Below, piece after piece: positions 1 to 6,000 of a stretch of DNA of 7,884 nucleotides. The notes below the pieces were generated by a model. That model was given only the letters and a program-made list of their open reading frames with translations, did no database searches and was not told where the DNA came from. Source of the DNA: Candidatus Omnitrophota bacterium (GTDB lineage Bacteria; Omnitrophota; Gorgyraeia; JABMRG01); the NCBI GenBank assembly GCA_013202935.1, contig JABMRG010000017.1, positions 1 through 7,884 of the forward strand, read 5' to 3'. The position numbers were made by a program, and so were the translations under genes. The first letter of the stretch is position 1, and the number at the start of each line of letters is the position of its first letter.

Positions 1-3000
1 GCCTTATAGAGAACAGAACGTATGAATGGATTTCAGACCAATATAACCAAGCAGCTACTGATGCAGAGAGACAAGAGATCAGAGAGAGACTATATAAGAT
101 ATATGCAAAGTTTGCAAGCACCGAAACAGTAGAGGCTAAGCTTGAGGCAATAGATGATCTTTATAGACATTATAAGACCCAAGGTTTTAATATAGACATA
201 CCAGTTCTTATTGGACTTTTTGATTATAGTGCAGATACACTTGTAAGGAGAATAGACGCATTAGTAAGAGCATTCAATGGACTCGGATCGGCAGAGAGAC
301 TACGCATGACAAATAGCAACTTTACATTGACCCTTTCTCTGTTGCAGAATTATCGGTCGTTATTTAAAGGGGAAGAGCCAGATATAATACGTGTAGCAGG
401 ACTTGAGGATTATATTACAGGTATAGCAGAAGCTGTCAGCTCTGGTGAAGGAATGAGACCAGAGACAAGAAGTGACCTTGCTCAACTAAGAGTAGCAGAC
501 AGACGCCTATTTAACTTAATAGTCAATAATATGTCACCTGATACAAAAAACCTTCTTGAAAATACCCCACTATTAGAAGCTTCTAAGATACAGGATGCTC
601 TGCGCAGAGCAGCAGGTTTCCCAGAATACAGGCCAGGCCAGGTAAGGGCCATGAACCTTCTTGTAGATGGCATATCTACTGAATATAGAGCTGGAGGCGG
701 TAAGACTATTGTCTTGGGTGGTGCTGCAGTATCAAGACTTGACCATAATAGAGAGGCCGGTACTAACCAAGGTGAGAAACAGCTTATAATGCTCTCTGAA
801 GATGGGTTGGTTGGCCAGGCCATGACAAAAGATAGAATGGGAGAAATCCTAAGCAGAGCCAGTGATGAAGTTGTGGGTTTTGTTATTCCGGATGAGAGTG
901 ATCCTAAAAAGATGCGCTATATTATGTATAAAAATGGTAAAGAGTTTAAGAATCAGGATGGCTCAGAGATAACAGCAGAGCAGTTCTATAAAGACTCTTC
1001 AATAATATATATTAAATGGGAAAGGGCAGTTCATCGCTATATGTTTGAGGTAGCCGGTATGGAAAACAGGGCATTGTCAGCTTATAACTACTATGCTCTT
1101 TTTGACGAAGGCGATATTATACTTCTGTCTGATACGCCTTGCAGTATATCTGGTAAGCCTTTAGCTGATTATATGGAAAGAATAAGAGTAAGAAGACATA
1201 TACAGTCTCAAGTTATAAGCAATATACTGCCGGCAAACTTCAACGTACTAAAACAGAGGCTATCAGAAGGCAGTATATCTATAGAACAGTTTATAGCAGA
1301 ACTTAATAAGAGTGCAATGTTTGATATACTACCTGGCTCAAAAGACGTGGATCTTACTATGAGGGGAAGAAAGCTGATTAGAGATGCTTCAAAGACCGCT
1401 CTAAGCAGATTCGCACAGGATGATCCGCTAGTCGAAAGAATGATTAGTAATTACTGGGAAGAGTTTGTACTGGAAGCGCTTAGGGCAAATATATTCTATC
1501 GCGAAGGCTTCAATTATACAGCTGTTGAAAGAAGCGGCAGAGTTGTTGGGGTGAGCGTTGTGGATGAGGTTTCAAAAGAGACAAAACCCAACATGTCATT
1601 TGGCGAAGGCATGCAGCAGGCTATAGAGATTATGGCTGGCGTGGAAAGTATTCCTATGCAGGGAACTGGCAGAAGTGGTGTAACACCCGAGACAAGCACC
1701 CTTATGTCTAGTACAATAAAACAGTTTTTGCAGACAAGGATAATAAATGATTTTGCAGCTGCCAGTGGAACTATGCAGGGTAATAGGCTGGAGAATAAAT
1801 ATGATGGCAAAAGAGTTGAGAGCATAAAAGGCCTTACTGAGACCTTAGATATAACAGCAGGGTATACTACTACCGAAACAGAGCAGGATAAATGGGATGA
1901 GCTTACAAGCAGATTAAGAAAGCGGCATGGAACAGGCCATCCTGAAGCTATATTTGTTGAATCTGATGAAAAGGCCCGATGGCTTAAGGCACATATAGAG
2001 AAAGAACTGGCTGCTGAGCTAAAAGAACAAGGAATTATTGTCCATATTGGTAATGGTAGGGATCCTGCTGGCTTAAGAGATGCTATCCAGTATGCAGGCT
2101 ATGCAAATGTTATTACAATCTTCACAAATATTGCACACCGTGGTGTTGATATTAATATACAAGGCCGCAGGCTTGTAAGAACCCAGACAACAGATAACCA
2201 CGGCAGGGTTGTATATACATATTCAGTAGGAGACAGACTGCCGTTTAAGCGCGCAATAGACGCACCCGGACTCTTTATTACAACTACCAACTCGCAGGCA
2301 CTTGCTATGATAGAGCAGATGAGAAAGAGAGGAGATCGTGGTAAAAACAGAGGTGTATGGGAAGGCCTTGTATCATTAGATGAGGAAGGTTTGGCTAACA
2401 GGGAATCTTTAGAGCAGCAATTATCTAGTTTGCATAGACTAGCAAGAGAATATTCTGAGGAACAACATAAAGATATGGATGGTATGGCCAGGGATATAAT
2501 GATGGCTATACACGGTATGCTAAACAGAATGCAGCATGAACTCCAGCAGAAAGGTGCTGAGGCAGCTTATTTTGATGAGTTTAGGCGTTTGATAGATAGG
2601 GTTACTGGTTCACAAGGCGCATTTAGAGGATTTGTCTCTTTACTCAATTCAGGTATAACAGAGAGTGCTATAGAAAGGTCTCTCAAGCCAGGTGAGACAC
2701 TAGAAGCAAGGTTGGGAGAGATTAGAAGGCTTGTAAGAAGCAGGCTTCTGCAGCAGGAACTTATCGAAGAGATGAGAGATATACTGATAAGTGAAGAAAA
2801 CAGGAACGATAAGACAAGAGGCGTATATGAGGATGAGGTAGGTACATATCAAACTAAGTTCTTAAACCTTATGGAAGGAATCACAGGCTCATTAGAGAAC
2901 TTTAAAACGTACTTAAAGAGAATAGATGAGTCAGGCGAGGTATTAAGAGGAATAAAAGAAAGCTTAAGAGGGAGCGAGTCGCTAGATGACAGGCTTAACC

Positions 3001-6000
3001 AGCTAAGAAGCTCGGTAAGGAAGAAACTTGTGGATGAGTTGAGCAGCTTCCAGACCCAACAGCAACGCTCGCGAAAGAGAATAGAACGCATAGCCCATGA
3101 AGCACAAAGAGGAGTTATAGGTGCATTAGCCCAGTTTAATAGTGAGATAGCAAAGTCCACACAGCTTGCGCGCGATTTTGACAGAAGAATGAATTCAGAA
3201 GATGGTGTTCATGAAGTCTTGCGAAACATTATAGTAGCAGATGCAGCAGAGCGAAGAATCGCAGCAGTCAAGATACAGGAAGGGCCAGGGGAGCTTGTAA
3301 AACCTTCAAAAGCCTTGCCGATATTGACATCCATCTTAGCTATATTAGCCAGTATATTATCATTTGTATATAGCATCGGTGCAATAAAAGGGGTATTAGT
3401 CCCTTCTGTTGTAAAACTCCTTGCAGCATTTCCACCACTGGGTATTGTAATAAGTGTTATCGTGGCGATACTATTAATAGCAAACATATATCTGCATCAG
3501 CCTTACGGCAAAAAGATAGGTATCCTGGCAAAAGAGGCTAGTAAAACCTTCTGGAGAATTGCGACAGGAACAGAAAGGCTTGAAGGCAAAAGCCAATTAG
3601 GCGCTGCAGGGCTATTTTGGATGGCTTTTGGAAAGTGGATTGGAGTAACAGCATTATTCCTGCTTGCTATCCCAGGTATGTGGGCAGGTGGTGGCCTATT
3701 AATAGCAGCTATTCTAAACCTGCCTATATTAGCCAGCATCGGGGTCCCTGTCATACCACTTGCGCTTGTTACATTATATTTATCATTTTTAGCCAACCTT
3801 GTTTTTATCAAATCATTTAGTAAGCAGCTCAACAAGGTAAGGGATATTCAACCTGCTCCTTTAAAATCGGGTTTTAACTACTTTGTAAAATCACTGGCAA
3901 TCAGCATAGGAGTCCTGCTCGCAGTGCAGGCAGGCGGCGGAGTGTTCCTATTAACAGCATTACCTATAATTGCTGTTACACTTTCAGCTATATTTTTAAC
4001 TGTTGCTACCAGGAAAGAGACAGGAAGATATTATCAGGAAAAATTACCGGTACGCCTTGGCTGGTTAGCCGGAATTCTGGGGGCAGGCTTTTTATTCTTA
4101 CTCGGAAGTCTTATGGGTATACCTGTTGTAGCAGCTGTAGTAGTACCGACAGTAAAGATCATAGTAGCTTTTATAGGAGTAGGGACTATACTGGTGCAGT
4201 CTCTTAAGGCAGGCCAGGCAGCTACTGCGGCTATTGTCGAAGAGAATGGTTTTTGGCGCAGAAGAGAGGTCTGGCTTGTAAGCTTTTTCCAGAATCTTCT
4301 GCCAAACAACAGGACTATGATTATGTATGGCCTGATGATAGTAGCGCTTCCATTCTTGATCGGCGGCGCCGGTTTTGTCTTACTGATTACAGCCGGAGTA
4401 GCAGTTTTAATCTTAAATGAATTAAGCGTCTCTATAGATAAAAGGATAGGCCCTAAATTATCGCGTGTATTTGGCAGCGCAATATCACAAGGTGTTATGT
4501 ATTCAGCTGCCCTTGGCCCTGTTGTGCAATTTGCGCAGACAGCAAACGCAGTACAGGAAAGAGAATATCGCCAAGAACAGATGGGCTCGATGCTTAAAGC
4601 TATGCGTCAAGGAGAAAAAGATTTTGCAAAACTGGCAGAAGCGGCAGCGCAAAGAGTAAAAGAGTTTACCCCTGATGCTATGAGAGGGGCTGAAAATCTT
4701 GCTACGAATATGATAAAGGTCGCAAATGCTATTATGGCAGGAGACTTTACCGCAGTAGCTCCTCAACCAGCTGAGGTCAGAGAGGGAGAAGACAAAAGAG
4801 AGCATGCCCCGCCTGCTAGCAAAGCCAAGCAGGAACTTATAGCAGAGATAGACAAAACAATAGAAAGATTAGATACAGTACCTACCGATAAATTAGAAGC
4901 AGAACTTACCCAAGCCCACAGATTATTCGAAGCCCTACCGCAAGACGTGCTTTCCCCTGATGAATCAAAAAGACAAGCCAAAAGATTCGATACAGCTGTC
5001 GAAAAAGCCCAGAGGCGCTTGGCAGTACTAGCAGCTCCCACAACTCCTGAAACAGGACTTCCAGCAGGCGGCCCACCACCAGATAAAGAAGCAGCTAAAG
5101 AACCGGAAGATAGAGAAGAACTCACCCCTCCCAGATTGGTTACATACCATGGAGGCATAAAGTATGTCACAGATGAAGAAGGTACATTCAGGGCAGAAAT
5201 AGATCCTAAATTAAAATTAGGAACAGTCTCTGATGCGCAACGTTTAAGGTTAACTATTATAGAAGAGTCTGATATAGCAGAAGCTTTGTATACAACCAAA
5301 GATGGCGTAGGCTACTTTAAGTTGCCTGGTCAGAAACGTCTCTATTATAAGAAAAACAACTCATGGTATTTTCGTCTAAGTTTTGTGCCAATATTGATTT
5401 CGGGCACTGAAACAAAGCTGCTTGCTGCTCTTGATAAAGCTTATGAAAAACTACAGCAACAGAGAGAATCAGCCAGAGAGGCAGAAGAAGCCCGCAGGAT
5501 AGCTGAAGAAGAAGCAGCTCCTGCTCCAGTGTCAGAACCACAAAAAAAGGAACCAGCAGTAGCAGCACCTTCAGTTCCAGTAGCCCCTGCACCAGTGCTT
5601 CCAGCAGGCGGCCCGCCACCAAAAGAAAAAGCCAAAGAACCAGCAGAAGTTGTTACACCAGTAGCAGCGCCTACAGCTCCAGCACCTGCACCAGTGGTAG
5701 TTGGGGAAGAAAGATTGGTGCAAATAAAGAACCGCATGGACGATATTTATGAAACAGATTTTATAAATAGGTGCGAATTTGCTGGTATCGATTCTGATGA
5801 GATAGAATCTACAGTTAAGCCTACCAAGGAAAAGAGAGAAGAGTTATTAAAAGAAATAGAAGCAGCAGAAGCAAGACTTTTGCAGACAGGCGAAGAGGTA
5901 GATAGCATAACGGCAGAAGAAAAATTACGCAAAGATATAAGGAAGCAGGAAACTCTTAGGAATACTTATCAACGCGCTTTATCAATGATGCGACAAGCTG

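Noticed and set aside
585..2393. A stand-alone housekeeping secA gene
   Set aside because: The frame continues without stop on both sides, several signature stretches are lost, and no C-terminal SecA domains follow.
3617..3820. Short + strand open frame overlapping the membrane block in another frame
   Set aside because: The main frame there encodes clear membrane helices. The alternative 67-residue product has no convincing start signal or family.
4465..4659. Short + strand open frame of 64 codons overlapping the stalk
   Set aside because: Fully inside the main gene in another frame, basic product without domain features, and no clear ribosome binding site noted.
4763..5299. Reverse-strand open frame of 178 codons, the longest on the minus strand
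   Set aside because: It lies opposite the stalk, linker 1 and beta module of the main frame. Its Ser/Ala/Gly/Leu-rich product is what the complement of Glu/Ala/Pro-rich codons gives, and no recognisable domain is present.
5317..5737. Overlapping reverse-strand open frames opposite linker 2
   Set aside because: The product composition is a direct echo of the Pro/Ala linker codons on the + strand; no independent coding signal.
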